Assembly (NCBI GenBank): GCA_963764685.1
Contig: CAVXTT010000016.1
Coordinates: 324,326 to 388,325 of the forward strand
Direction: 5' to 3'
DNA: 64,000 nt
Origin: CAVXTT01 sp963764685
GTDB lineage: Bacteria > Bacteroidota > Ignavibacteria > Ignavibacteriales > Ignavibacteriaceae
In this document: piece after piece, positions 8,917 through 18,364 of the stretch
Layout: each line of letters begins with the position of its first letter
How positions within the stretch are numbered: position 1 is the stretch's first letter
The notes under the pieces: generated by a model
The model's database searches: none
Told to the model about the DNA's origin: nothing
What the model saw: the letters and a program-made list of their open reading frames with translations, nothing else
Position numbers and translations under genes: made by a program

Positions 8917-9810
8917 TTATTTCCTACCTTCCTTTTTTAATTTATCTCCAATTTTTAGGGTCTGGTATTCGATAATACCTCCTTTGTTCAAGATAAAGGT
9001 TACGGATTCATTTTTATAATCAATGTCCATCAGGTATCCGAGATAAACCTGATCTCCCTTTTCCATCAGATAAGTTTCACCTTTTGAATCCATTACAAAT
9101 GCACCCTGTGGTACGAGTGAAATCAATGCCCCCTCCTGGATATCAGGAAGGTCATCAATATTCGGACGAATTTCATTTCTTATCAGGGGATAAAAAGCAT
9201 CATAAACTTTTGATGTATATAAATTATTTTCAGAATAATTTATAGATGCATATTGATCTGTCGATGAATAATATACTCTCACCTCGATTGCAAATTTTGC
9301 CATATAGTGAGGTATACCATCGTTGTCAACAGAAATAGAGCCTGTCACTTCGCCCGATTGTACTTTCTTTAATTCCTTACTTTGTTCGATAGCATAAACA
9401 AGTGCGTATACATCGGTATACGTGCCTGTGCCCGATACTTTATACAAATAGTAGCTGAATGAATTTTCTACACCTTTATTCATAAACTCGGTGTTTGAAA
9501 ATGATATCAATGTATTATCCCTGCTGTAACGGTCAATAAAATTAAAGAAATCTGATTGACCCAGATCTTTAGGAATGATGTATTTGCCGGAGAACAGCAT
9601 TGAGTCAACAACCGTCACCTTTTGTTCCAGGGAAGCTAACTGCTGTCTGAGATTTTCCAGACTTGAAAAGCTTGCTCTCAGCTCAACCAGCTTTGTATCT
9701 TTTTCCTTAAGTGACTTACTCTGAACTGACCCGGTGATAAAAAGACCGGCTGCTGTAATAATTACAAATACTATTGCTAAGATCAGTATGGTTTTATTTT
9801 TTCTTGTCAT
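8917..9810 (-). CDS. Fused PilO-PilP-like alignment-complex protein
   Basis: A 297-residue inner-membrane protein. Residues 7-29 form one transmembrane helix, followed by a coiled coil (about 34-70, 'LRASFSSLENLRQQLASLEQKV'). Residues about 85-185 match a PilO-type periplasmic fold ('FFNFIDRYSRDNTLISF', 'VSGTGTYTDVYALVYAIEQS'). The C-terminal ~75 residues look like PilP: 'GALISLVPQGAFVMDSKGETY', then 'KGDQVYLGYLMDIDYKNESV'. PilO and PilP are normally separate proteins that link the inner-membrane platform to the secretin. Here they appear joined, and the secretin gene follows directly. The PilP part is my reading of a weakly conserved domain and is less certain than the PilO part. Confidence 0.7.
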   Translation of the reverse strand: MTRKNKTILILAIVFVIITAAGLFITGSVQSKSLKEKDTKLVELRASFSSLENLRQQLASLEQKVTVVDSMLFSGKYIIPKDLGQSDFFNFIDRYSRDNTLISFSNTEFMNKGVENSFSYYLYKVSGTGTYTDVYALVYAIEQSKELKKVQSGEVTGSISVDNDGIPHYMAKFAIEVRVYYSSTDQYASINYSENNLYTSKVYDAFYPLIRNEIRPNIDDLPDIQEGALISLVPQGAFVMDSKGETYLMEKGDQVYLGYLMDIDYKNESVTFILNKGGIIEYQTLKIGDKLKKEGRK

Positions 9811-11308
9811 TGGATCCTCCAGTCAGATTACCAGCATCAATTGAAAATTTGAACGCTCTCTTTTCTCTCAGCGGTTCATACACTATGTTCTCGAGAATCG
9901 ATCCGGCATAACTATCGGATAATTCTTTGACCACTGGTCTTGAAAATGTAAATCCGGAGAGTTTAAGATTCTTATTTGCATCAAGTTTTACCAGACTCAT
10001 CCACATATTGCGTTTTGCATTTGCAAAATTGGATAGTTTATTCAGCTGATCGCTGAACAAGCCGGCTCCGGTAGATAATTGGGTGAGAACAGCTTTCACT
10101 TTATCTACATTTTGTAATTTGCTTTCATAAGCACTGATCTTTTGTGCGGCTTCCTTATTCTCAGCCTGAACGACCAGAAGTTTACTTATTTCCCGATCCT
10201 TTGCGCCGAGTTCCTGAATGTTCAGGGTCATGGTTCTTCCGAAGAAAACCACTGAAGCAAAAATCAGGAGAGCAAGAAGGTAACCCTGCCAGCCCAGATG
10301 AAATGCCTTCTGTTCCTCCTTAATATAAGAGGGAAGAAGGTTTATACCTCTGGTCTTATTCTCGAGTTCTTCAAAATATTCTTCGGCAACAGAAGCAGGA
10401 ACAATGAACGATGATTCTGTACTGAGCGCATCAACTTTTTGAATTTCAACAGATTTTATTTTCTGTATGTAAACCTTTGAACGGGGATACGCTTCGGAAA
10501 TTACAGAAACAAGATCAGCCGAAGTATCTTCGCCGCAGATGATTATGTTATCAAACTGACTCAGCGAAGTATGTTCCATCTCCAGAAGTATTTTGCTTAC
10601 GATTACATTATGAGCGTTGAAGCTGTTTTTCCCAACAGAAAGTGTGGCTCCAACCTGGAAAAGCTTTTCGCCTTTCAGGAAGATGATCTTCGAATAATCC
10701 TTGCCGATATAAAGTATTAATGTGGTTTCTTTCTCGCTGAATTTCCTCTTCCGGGCGATATAAGATGCAAGAGATATCTCGGCACTTTTCACAGTGGGGA
10801 TTTTGAGAAATCTCCTGTTGTTCATCCTGGCGAGGGAATCTATCGCCTGGAGGTAGTTTGTATGTCCCGAAGGATATACAGCAAGCTTGGTATTATCGTG
10901 AAGAGTAACAAACCCTATAGTAGGCTGTATCTTCCCGAAATTATTTATGTTAAGTGAAGCCAGGTCTTTTTCATCATTTACCTTCTGGAAGTAAATTGCA
11001 GGTTCAGTCAGAATAGGAATAAACTTTATCTTACTGAGATCCTCACCGATAAAGAACTGGTTTAGCTTTTGAAGATAAGTCTTATTAAACGAAGCTGTTT
11101 CTTCGGGCAGTACTTCATAGTTATACATCTCCTGTGGCTTACCGGCTCCGGTGTCTTTAGCGACCACTTTAGACTGTTGTTCGGCAAATGCCATTGATGT
11201 ATCAATCGATTCAGCTTTTATTAATTTAAGGTTGTTGTCCTCCTTTGAGAACAAGGCAACCTTGCTTTCATTACCTTCAAAGTATATGCAGGCTATCTTA
11301 CTCATCAT
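9794..11308 (-). CDS. Fused PilM-PilN type IV pilus protein
   Basis: A 504-residue protein. Residues 1 to about 310 resemble the actin-like cytoplasmic PilM ('CIYFEGNESKVALFSKE', 'TTLILYIGKDYSKIIFLKGE', 'FDNIIICGEDTSADLVSVI'). At about residue 322 the sequence becomes 'INLLPSYIKEEQ', the N-terminal motif by which PilN binds PilM. One transmembrane helix follows ('YLLALLIFASVVFFGRTM', about 343-360), then a coiled coil and a small periplasmic domain. In most species PilM and PilN are separate and joined only by that peptide. It overlaps the pilT-like gene upstream by 4 bases and the PilO-like gene downstream by 17 bases, consistent with translational coupling. Confidence 0.8.
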   Translation of the reverse strand: MMSKIACIYFEGNESKVALFSKEDNNLKLIKAESIDTSMAFAEQQSKVVAKDTGAGKPQEMYNYEVLPEETASFNKTYLQKLNQFFIGEDLSKIKFIPILTEPAIYFQKVNDEKDLASLNINNFGKIQPTIGFVTLHDNTKLAVYPSGHTNYLQAIDSLARMNNRRFLKIPTVKSAEISLASYIARKRKFSEKETTLILYIGKDYSKIIFLKGEKLFQVGATLSVGKNSFNAHNVIVSKILLEMEHTSLSQFDNIIICGEDTSADLVSVISEAYPRSKVYIQKIKSVEIQKVDALSTESSFIVPASVAEEYFEELENKTRGINLLPSYIKEEQKAFHLGWQGYLLALLIFASVVFFGRTMTLNIQELGAKDREISKLLVVQAENKEAAQKISAYESKLQNVDKVKAVLTQLSTGAGLFSDQLNKLSNFANAKRNMWMSLVKLDANKNLKLSGFTFSRPVVKELSDSYAGSILENIVYEPLREKRAFKFSIDAGNLTGGSNDKKK

Positions 11309-12600
11309 GAAGCTCCGATTATTTGTTTAAACATTTCCTTATTGTTTGCGTGTTGGAGAGCCATTTCCAGAGACACCCTTCTCTCAAGGTATAATCTCTT
11401 AAGATCCTGCTCAAGTGTAACCATCCCCTGGGAGTAACCCTGGTTGATCATCATATATATTTCACCGGTATTGTTATTCTTTATTGCTGCCCTGACATTT
11501 TGATTTACTATAAGTATCTCTTTTGCAAGGATAAGCTTGCCATCAAATCCGGGAACCAGTTTTTGGGATACTACGGCGGTAAGCACATCAGCAAGGCGAT
11601 TCCTTACTCTTTCCTGTTCTGTCTTATGAACTTCCGCAATTATTCTGTCCAATGACTCAACCGCACTTGATGTATGCAGGGTTGAGAATACTTTATGTCC
11701 GGTATCTGTGATCTCAAGAGCGGCAAATATTGTTGCCTGATCTCTCATTTCACCGATTACCATAATATCAAGATCCTGACGAAGTGCCTGAACCACTCCT
11801 TCTGCAAATGTTCTTACATCCCGTCCGACTTCCCTTTGCCTGATCAGACAACTCTTTGATTTGTGTACATACTCAAGAGGGGAGGCGATTGTTACGATGT
11901 GAGCATTAGCATTCTCATTATGCCAGGCAACGATAGCATCCAGTGTTGTAGATTTACCTGAACCAGTGATACCAGTAATAAGTACCAGTCCCTGTTTTAT
12001 ATAATTATATGAAAGTGCTTTTAATGCAGGTGCCGGGAACTCGAGCATATCCAGTGTCCTCAGCTGCGGCACGATCGACCTCATATTCATTGAGAGCTGA
12101 TCGACATCAAAAAAAGCATCTCCTCTGAATCGTATCTCAGTCTGCCCCTTATCAATCCTTGCATATTGATTATTTATATATTCAAATGTATAGGAGAAAT
12201 CAAGGTTTCTGGCATCTTCAAGAATTCTTTTCTGTTTTTCATTCAGGATAGAGAGTATAACAAGCGCCGATTCATCTGGAGTGAATCGGGGCATCTCCAG
12301 GACGGGTTCCTTCTTGCCGTAAACTCTTAACCATACCTGCCTGTTAGAACCGTAGCCGCCCAATTCAATATCAGATGCTTCCCGGTCAACCATTACTTTC
12401 AACATTTGGTTCATCAGCTCGACAAGCTGCGCTCTTTCTTCCCTGGATATTTCCGAAAAACCATCGATAAGAAAACTAACCCTATCGGGTCCCATTAAAT
12501 ATTGGGGGATCCTTGAGGTATATTTTCTCAGGGTCTCCTTCGTTTCAGGAGTAAGTATGGTTTTCGGATCAGTGACTTTTATTTCTTTTTCTAAAATCAT
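11305..12600 (-). CDS. pilT: PilT-type pilus retraction ATPase
   Basis: Cytoplasmic hexameric secretion ATPase of 431 residues. Residues about 65-185 are the PAS-like N-domain. The RecA-like core has Walker A 'GITGSGKSTT', the Asp box, Walker B 'DLDIMVIGEMRD' and the His box 'TGHKVFSTLHTSSAVESLDR'. The 'GEMRD' and 'EAL/HTSSA' forms are closer to PilT than to PilB, and the zinc-binding CxxC motif of PilB is absent. There is an N-terminal extension of about 60 residues compared with ordinary PilT (about 345). Retraction is the expected role, inferred from family. It is coupled to the PilM-PilN gene by a 4-base overlap. Confidence 0.88.
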   Translation of the reverse strand: MILEKEIKVTDPKTILTPETKETLRKYTSRIPQYLMGPDRVSFLIDGFSEISREERAQLVELMNQMLKVMVDREASDIELGGYGSNRQVWLRVYGKKEPVLEMPRFTPDESALVILSILNEKQKRILEDARNLDFSYTFEYINNQYARIDKGQTEIRFRGDAFFDVDQLSMNMRSIVPQLRTLDMLEFPAPALKALSYNYIKQGLVLITGITGSGKSTTLDAIVAWHNENANAHIVTIASPLEYVHKSKSCLIRQREVGRDVRTFAEGVVQALRQDLDIMVIGEMRDQATIFAALEITDTGHKVFSTLHTSSAVESLDRIIAEVHKTEQERVRNRLADVLTAVVSQKLVPGFDGKLILAKEILIVNQNVRAAIKNNNTGEIYMMINQGYSQGMVTLEQDLKRLYLERRVSLEMALQHANNKEMFKQIIGAS

Positions 12601-12624
12601 TTTTATACCTGAATGTTATTTTTT

Positions 12625-14469
12625 TTAATCACCGGTTGTGTTGGCGAGAACCTCTTCAAAGGAGGTTAACCCGGTCTTTATTCTCTCGAAGCCGGATTGT
12701 CTTAGTGAGAGCATACCATCTTTAATTGCAGCTTCGCGAATCCGCTCCTCATCTATTTTATCACCTGCATCAAAGATGATCTGACTTATTTCTTTTGTGA
12801 AGTATAATGTTTCGTGAACGGCTAATCTTCCCTTAAAGCCTGTATGACCGCATTTATCACATCCTGCCGGCTCAAAAACATCATATTTTTTCCATTCATC
12901 AGGGTTCAGTTTAAGGCGGGTAAGAAATTTATCATCAATGTGATCGACTTTTCTTTTACATTTTGAACATAATTTTCTCAGCAGCCTTTGGGCAACGATA
13001 ACATTTATCGCATAAGCGAGCAGAAATGGTTCAATTCCCATTTTATATAAACGCGAAACAACACTCGGGGCATCATTTGTATGGAGTGTAGTAAATGTTA
13101 AATGACCTGTATTAGCCAGTTTAATGGCAATATCTGCAGTTTCTCTGTCCCTTATCTCACCTACAAGTACAACATCAGGATCGTGCCTTAAGATTGACCT
13201 GATAGCTAAATCGAAATTCATTTTGTGTCCCAGCTTTAACTGGCGGGCACCTTTTATAACATATTCAATAGGATCTTCAACTGTAAGAACATTTAAGGAA
13301 GGGTCCATAACATGGTGTAATGCTGCAATGATTGTGGTACTTTTTCCGCAGCCTGTAGGACCTGTAAGGATAACCATTCCCTGGGGTTTGCTTATTGCTT
13401 TTTCAAATGATTCCCTGGCATATCCGGTTAATCCCAGTTCATCCAGATCTGTTATAACTTTTCTGTCATCCAGGATTCTTATTACAACACTTTCGAATTT
13501 ACTTCTGGTTTCAGTACCTGCAACAGGAAGTACAGAAACTCTGAAGCGGATCACGTGTCCGTCAATTTCTCTTTGTATGAAACCATCCTGCCCCTGTTCT
13601 CTTTCAAAACGGTCAAGACCTCTTGAGCGGTCTTTAACAACTGCAATTACTGCTTCAGGAAGCGTACCTTCCTGCCTGTGCCATAAACTCAAACGCCCGT
13701 CCATACGGAAACTGATATCGGTAATCCTGGATCCTATCGGAATTACATGAATATCGCTGGCTCCAATTCTAACTCCTTCAACAAGAGCACCTTCAAATAA
13801 GTTGATCAATGCACTCTTGTTTATTTCAACTTCAAGCAAGCCTTCATCTATACTGGTTTCTTCCCTTGTATCCTGGTAATCATAAACCTCTTCTTCTATC
13901 TTTTTCAGATAAAGGTTTTCGGGGGGAATAATAACACTGATCAGCTGCTCATATTTTGAAAAGGGAAGGTAAAATACTTCGTAACTTTTAGCATTTAAAC
14001 TATAGGCTATTTTTGGTATTTCACGCACCGTTGGGTCGACAGCAGCGAGAATAATTTTTTCCTTATTGCGTGTTTCATATTTAACCGGGATAACCTTATG
14101 CTGGAGCATAAGTTTTTTGGACTCATCATTAAAAGAGCTGATGAGTTTTTTCATACTTCCGATTACCGGGTTATCTTTTTCTTCAAGATCCAGCTCAAAA
14201 GTTTTAAAAGCATAAAGACTGGCAACTTCCTGGTATACAACATCGTGGTCATATTTGAAATCCTGTACAAGTATCTGGGCAAGATTACGCCGGTTCTTGC
14301 TGTTAGCATTCAGACTTTCGTTGCGTCTTGTAGAAACAGCTTTAACAAGGGTCTTGGAATCGATAACCCCTTTCTTTAAAAGAATATAGCCAAGCTTGTT
14401 GGCTATATCAGTATCAATGTCATAATTCTTTTCCACCGGGAGCTCCAAATTACTCTCGTTTAAGAACAT
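12625..14469 (-). CDS. pilB: PilB/GspE-type pilus extension ATPase
   Basis: Cytoplasmic assembly ATPase of 614 residues, normal for PilB. The N-terminal ~190 residues form the MshEN/GspE-N domain ('ILVQDFKYDHDVVYQEVASLYAF'). The ATPase core begins with 'ALVEGVRIGASDIHVIP', has Walker A 'GPTGCGKSTTIIAALHH', the Asp box 'LTVEDPIEYV', Walker B 'DPDVVLVGEIRDRETA' and the His box 'TGHLTFTTLHTNDAPS'. A four-cysteine zinc motif ('CSKCKR' and 'CDKCGH') separates it from PilT. It powers pilin polymerisation at the PilC platform, encoded 7 bases upstream. Confidence 0.95.
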   Translation of the reverse strand: MFLNESNLELPVEKNYDIDTDIANKLGYILLKKGVIDSKTLVKAVSTRRNESLNANSKNRRNLAQILVQDFKYDHDVVYQEVASLYAFKTFELDLEEKDNPVIGSMKKLISSFNDESKKLMLQHKVIPVKYETRNKEKIILAAVDPTVREIPKIAYSLNAKSYEVFYLPFSKYEQLISVIIPPENLYLKKIEEEVYDYQDTREETSIDEGLLEVEINKSALINLFEGALVEGVRIGASDIHVIPIGSRITDISFRMDGRLSLWHRQEGTLPEAVIAVVKDRSRGLDRFEREQGQDGFIQREIDGHVIRFRVSVLPVAGTETRSKFESVVIRILDDRKVITDLDELGLTGYARESFEKAISKPQGMVILTGPTGCGKSTTIIAALHHVMDPSLNVLTVEDPIEYVIKGARQLKLGHKMNFDLAIRSILRHDPDVVLVGEIRDRETADIAIKLANTGHLTFTTLHTNDAPSVVSRLYKMGIEPFLLAYAINVIVAQRLLRKLCSKCKRKVDHIDDKFLTRLKLNPDEWKKYDVFEPAGCDKCGHTGFKGRLAVHETLYFTKEISQIIFDAGDKIDEERIREAAIKDGMLSLRQSGFERIKTGLTSFEEVLANTTGD

Positions 14470-14476
14470 AAAATCC

Positions 14477-15831
14477 TCATTTTGTGAAGTCCTTTACTCC
14501 GGGCTTCGGAGGACTTATTATGGAAGTTTCAGCTGAAACAACAGTTAATAATATCATAACAATCAAAACATATAATGCAATTACTATCTGCACCCACTCT
14601 ATAAAATTCTTTAATCTATAGACAGTATCGCTTTCATAATAGTTTGCCAGTTGTATTGCAGATTTCTTAATATTACCGGTTTCCTCCCCCTGCCTGAATT
14701 TAGATATTGCGGTTTCAGGAAATACGCCGGTTGCAACAAGTGCATCCGAGATTCCCACTCCCTTATTCATCATAATGGGGAGCGCGATTGTAATTATTTT
14801 TTCTTCGATATATTTATTGCCCATTGCTTCTGCGCCAACTCTTATAGGTACAATACTTACCGCTGAACCAGAATATAACGTGTAAAATACACGGCAGAAT
14901 ATCTCGATATACGTTTTATGAAGAATTTCTCCCAGGACAGGGAGTTTTAATATCTGTTTATCAAACCATACTCTTCCCCGCGGGGTTTTCCAGGTATAAT
15001 AGCCGGCAATAATTGGAATCGCAACCAGAGCAATCAGCACCATAATCCAATCCTGAAGAAAATCAGACATTTTAAGTGTAAATGCCGTCATCGGGGGGAG
15101 TGTCATTCCAAATCTTAAAAATAACCTGGCAGTTTCGGGGAATATATAAGCAACATACCAGATCACTGCTGCATTTAAAACCAATACAGTAACCAGGGGG
15201 GTTATTAGTGCACTTCGAAGGCTCTTTTTAAATTCATATCTTCTTTCAAGAAATTTGGCAGTTGCACGGTAAACTTCCGCCATATTACCGCTTTTTGAAG
15301 CAAGACCAAGCATATAAGCAGCAAAATTCCCGAAGACCCTTTTATGTTTCATAAAAGCTTCTTCGCTGTCCATTCCCTGTTTCAGATCTTTGCTGATCTC
15401 TTTTAGCGTGTCTTTTAGAATTTTATTCCTTGTATCCTGGATAAGGAAGGAGAGGATTTCACCATATGGCATTTTCTCTTCAAGCATATCAGCAGAAACT
15501 TTCACAAACATCAGAATATCCGCACTCGACGGCTTTCCTTTGCGATCGAACAGTTTCTTGTTAACTGAGACTACCTGGTATCCTAGAAGTGTAAATGCCT
15601 GGACTACCTCTTCTTTGTTGAATGCCTTCTGTTCACCCTTTACCGGTCTGTCATTCCCTTTTTTTACTTTATAAAGGAATGTGCTCTTTTTTTCAAGAGT
15701 TTTAACCCGGAAATTATTCTGTACGGCAATCAGATTAACCTTCTGTTTCGCCGAAGTAACAGTGTCGGCGGCAATTACGCCGCCGACAACTGTCCATCAA
15801 ATTTTTCTGCTGTAAATTTAAGTTCTATCAT
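14477..15831 (-). CDS. pilC: PilC/GspF inner-membrane platform protein (frameshifted)
   Basis: Polytopic platform protein of the pilus. The uninterrupted part (14477-15511 and back to about 15775) carries two GspF domains with the usual three transmembrane helices ('VTVLVLNAAVIWYVAYIF', 'WIMVLIALVAIPIIAGYY', 'IVIALYVLIVMILLTVV'). The true N-terminus is in another frame: from ATG at 15831 it reads 'MIELKFTAEKFDGQLSAA' and, after a single-base shift, continues 'VIAADTVTSAKQKVNLIA', matching PilC. The shift falls inside an 8-bp inverted repeat at 15764-15787, a likely place for a read error. Restored length is about 450 residues, slightly longer than usual PilC. Confidence 0.85.
15764..15787. 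other. GC-rich hairpin at the pilC frameshift
   Basis: A perfect 8-bp inverted repeat (GTCGGCGG / CCGCCGAC) with an 8-base loop inside the 5' part of pilC. The reading frame changes here. Either the hairpin caused a base to be lost in sequencing, or it disrupts the gene. Confidence 0.6.
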
Positions 15832-15846
15832 AAGATGGAATAAATT

Positions 15847-16239
15847 TTAGTTAGGAACTACCTCTGTGTACATACTGTCGGCATAGACTTCGCAGTTAAC
15901 TGTCCAGTCATAATTTAATGCCGGATTCGGTGTACCTGTAATTGTAACAGTAGTAGGAGCATCAGCTACAGTATAAGAACCGTTTGTTGAGTTATGAAGT
16001 TTTACCAGTTTAGTATTATAGTGAGTTGCAAATCCTGTAAAATCAAGACCGCCGCCACCCATACTTGCAGGTTTTTTGAACCACTGCTGAGCATTAGCTC
16101 CAATGGTTAATGAGTGAGCTACTAATTCATCCTTAGAAGCTTCTTCAGCACCTACGCCGAAGTACTGGATTCCGAGTACCACAGCCACACCGACTATGAT
16201 AACGCCAAGAACGATGAGTAATAATTGTTGTTGTCCCAT
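15847..16239 (-). CDS. Short-leader type IV pilin-like protein (probable major pilin)
   Basis: A 130-residue protein beginning 'MGQQQLLLIVLGVIIVGVAV', i.e. almost no leader and one hydrophobic helix, then a soluble domain with repeated glycines (residues about 62-66) and a C-terminal 'YDWTVNCEVYADSMYTEVVPN' part. A prepilin-peptidase cut after Gly-2 would fit, but the usual Glu-5 of type IV pilins is absent (Leu). The position between pilC and the minor-pilin-like genes, its own 178-base upstream gap and a very strong AAAGGAG ribosome site suggest that this is the abundant pilin. Assignment rests on context and N-terminal form, not on a recognised family. Confidence 0.7.
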   Translation of the reverse strand: MGQQQLLLIVLGVIIVGVAVVLGIQYFGVGAEEASKDELVAHSLTIGANAQQWFKKPASMGGGGLDFTGFATHYNTKLVKLHNSTNGSYTVADAPTTVTITGTPNPALNYDWTVNCEVYADSMYTEVVPN

Positions 16240-16313
16240 TACGAACTCCTTTGTTTATTGATGATAAGTTATTTGTGTATATGTTGAATATTTATTTGAA
16301 CAATGCCTTACTT

Positions 16314-16329
16314 AACAGGAACCGTGCCA
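16314..16329 (-). promoter_or_regulatory. Possible sigma-54-type promoter of the pilin gene
   Basis: On the minus strand the sequence TGGCACGGTTCCTGTT lies about 75-90 bases upstream of the pilin ATG. TGGCACG matches the -24 element of sigma-54 promoters, but the -12 element has GT where GC is expected. Many pilin genes are sigma-54 dependent in other phyla. The match is incomplete, so this is a weak call. Confidence 0.3.
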
Positions 16330-16417
16330 CGCAAAGAAACCATTATTTCTATGCATTCAAACAAACTTTTTAATATGTCTTGTATCAGTCTCATACAGTT
16401 ATCAATTTGATAATTTG

Positions 16418-17746
16418 CTATTCCAACCACGAAATTACCTCATAACCTCTGTAAGCAGGGTACCAGAGTGGTGGAGTAACAAGGTTTCTTTCATCGAGGA
16501 TTACCTTACGGTTATAACCTGCAGTGAGCTGATTTTTATTATCGTAGATCGCCACCATTTCTTCTTTACCGGCAATCATAGATCCCTGGAGAAGAATGGT
16601 CCCGGTTATTTTGGGAGTAGTGCCCCCCAGGTTTTCCATATTAAATCCACCTGACCGGCAGAAGATTGAGGCATCTACATTAATATCAAGATTGGTAACA
16701 TTATTTAATTGTCCGCCTGATGCAACCGATGTGGAAATATTTACATTATTAGTGGCAAGAATTCCCATTACATCATCTGCTGCCTCATTAGGTATGTACC
16801 CGCCGTGTCCGTCGGGAAGCATAGGATCTACCTCATTGACCATATCCCCGGTGAAATAAACATTTCCTCCGCCCATTCCTGAGCTTTGATCTGAAACAAT
16901 TGTTACAACGCCGTCAAGAGTACCGGAGACATACATATCTCCTTTGTCCAGGTAGATTATTCCGTTTGGTGCCATCTGGGACAAAGGTTTTGTGATTGGT
17001 GCAGAATATAGTGAACTGTCGTCGTTTGCATTCGTAGCTGCTGTCCGGTATGTAACCGTTCCATTTGCATTAAATGTAAGCCATAGGTTTTGACCTTCGA
17101 AGAAACAGGCTGCTCCGGCTTGACTCTGTCCCACGACCGCTGCTGCTCTCTGTTCAGTAAATTTCATATTTGGATCCCACGGTACCTTGAAACCGGTAAC
17201 CAATCCGCCAAGGAACTGCGGATTCGAACCCGGGGTCATTTTTACTCCGCCGTTCACATAAACTCTGCCGTAAAAAACTGGATCGCCGTCGATATTCAGT
17301 GTCTGATTAGTTGCAAATCCTCCCCAGACTGTATCACCTGTTATCCAGGTTCTTTTATTTGTGGATCCTGTTGATACGGAAGCTATGAACCAGGCATATT
17401 TTGTATAGGTACTTTTCATTAATGTAACATAAACCGTATCCTCAACGGACATATATTCGCCGATAGATTTCACGTATTTGAATGAGTCCTGATTAGTAAC
17501 AGTTACATTCATTTCACCACTTGAAAATGCTTTATTGGTGAATCCGGTTGTCCAGGACGAATCTTGCCATAATTCTCTTAGGGCAAGATTTGCCCCTGAA
17601 ACAGCAATATTATGAGCAATTGTATTTTTATAGTATGAGGTATGATTTTCAACGGAGCGTGTGGCAATTTCTCCCCAAAAATATCCCATCACTATAAATA
17701 TAAACGTGAAACCCAGGATAATAATTAACGAAGCTTTTCCAACCAT
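16418..17746 (-). CDS. PilX-like/DUF4900-type pilus assembly protein
   Basis: A 442-residue secreted or pilus-tip protein. It starts 'MVGKASLIIILGFTFIFIVM', a hydrophobic N-terminal helix after a three-residue leader, as in the other pilins of this cluster. The body is rich in Gly, Asn and beta-type repeats ('WGGFATNQTLNIDGDPVFYG', 'VYVNGGVKMTPGS', 'IFCRSGGFNMENLGG'), typical of DUF4900/PilX-like proteins in this group. It is 14 bases after the PilW-like gene and is probably cotranscribed. A minor-pilin or adhesin role at the pilus tip is inferred from size and position. Confidence 0.65.
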   Translation of the reverse strand: MVGKASLIIILGFTFIFIVMGYFWGEIATRSVENHTSYYKNTIAHNIAVSGANLALRELWQDSSWTTGFTNKAFSSGEMNVTVTNQDSFKYVKSIGEYMSVEDTVYVTLMKSTYTKYAWFIASVSTGSTNKRTWITGDTVWGGFATNQTLNIDGDPVFYGRVYVNGGVKMTPGSNPQFLGGLVTGFKVPWDPNMKFTEQRAAAVVGQSQAGAACFFEGQNLWLTFNANGTVTYRTAATNANDDSSLYSAPITKPLSQMAPNGIIYLDKGDMYVSGTLDGVVTIVSDQSSGMGGGNVYFTGDMVNEVDPMLPDGHGGYIPNEAADDVMGILATNNVNISTSVASGGQLNNVTNLDINVDASIFCRSGGFNMENLGGTTPKITGTILLQGSMIAGKEEMVAIYDNKNQLTAGYNRKVILDERNLVTPPLWYPAYRGYEVISWLE

Positions 17747-17760
17747 AGTATTCCTCCTGT

Positions 17761-18360
17761 TTATCTGTTATCTAAATTTCTTGATGCGAGTCTGATCTGC
17801 CGCCAGAAAGCGTGGCGGTACTCGTTATTATAAGCTGCAACATTTTCTACCGACACATCAATCTGCATTGTTTGAATTCCTGTAGGTGAAAACAATATAG
17901 GTGTAGGTATTACTTGTCCCAGGGTATTAAAATAGGTTATTCTGAAACGGGTAATACCGAGGTTAACCCCTTTATTTGATCCATTTACTGATCTGTACAG
18001 CATCCTGTCGTAAGGGTTGGGTGTTCCGGGAAGTCCGGATGCGGGTCCCAGATAGTATCTCATCGTATCTACATCGCCGTCAAAATCTGTATCTGTCAGG
18101 AACCTGATGTCACTTGTATCGGCATAAATGATTGTTCTTGCAGGGTTAGGAAGATTAAGAGGATTTTGCGCATAACCTATTTTCCTGAAATCATATTCCA
18201 GGACTTCAATTGTAGCAACCAGGTTTTCCTGAACAGTAAGTTCACCACTGAAGTTATAACTATTTTGTGCAGCATTATCATTTAACCTGAAGAGAATCAG
18301 GAGCAAAAAACCGCCGATGATTGTTGAACCAATAACATCAATTATTGTTACAAATCCCAT
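17761..18360 (-). CDS. PilW-like minor pilin
   Basis: A 199-residue protein starting 'MGFVTIIDVIGSTIIGGFLL', again with a two-residue leader before a hydrophobic helix (to about residue 25). The soluble part includes 'ENLVATIEVLEYDFRKIGYAQ', resembling the 'L..DlR.AGY' region of PilW/GspJ-type minor pilins, and the C-terminal 'RHAFWRQIRLASRNLDNR'. It contains an aspartate-rich loop ('DTDFDGDVD') that could bind calcium. It is 4 bases downstream of the first gene of the operon. Confidence 0.7.
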   Translation of the reverse strand: MGFVTIIDVIGSTIIGGFLLLILFRLNDNAAQNSYNFSGELTVQENLVATIEVLEYDFRKIGYAQNPLNLPNPARTIIYADTSDIRFLTDTDFDGDVDTMRYYLGPASGLPGTPNPYDRMLYRSVNGSNKGVNLGITRFRITYFNTLGQVIPTPILFSPTGIQTMQIDVSVENVAAYNNEYRHAFWRQIRLASRNLDNR

Positions 18361-18364
18361 AGGT

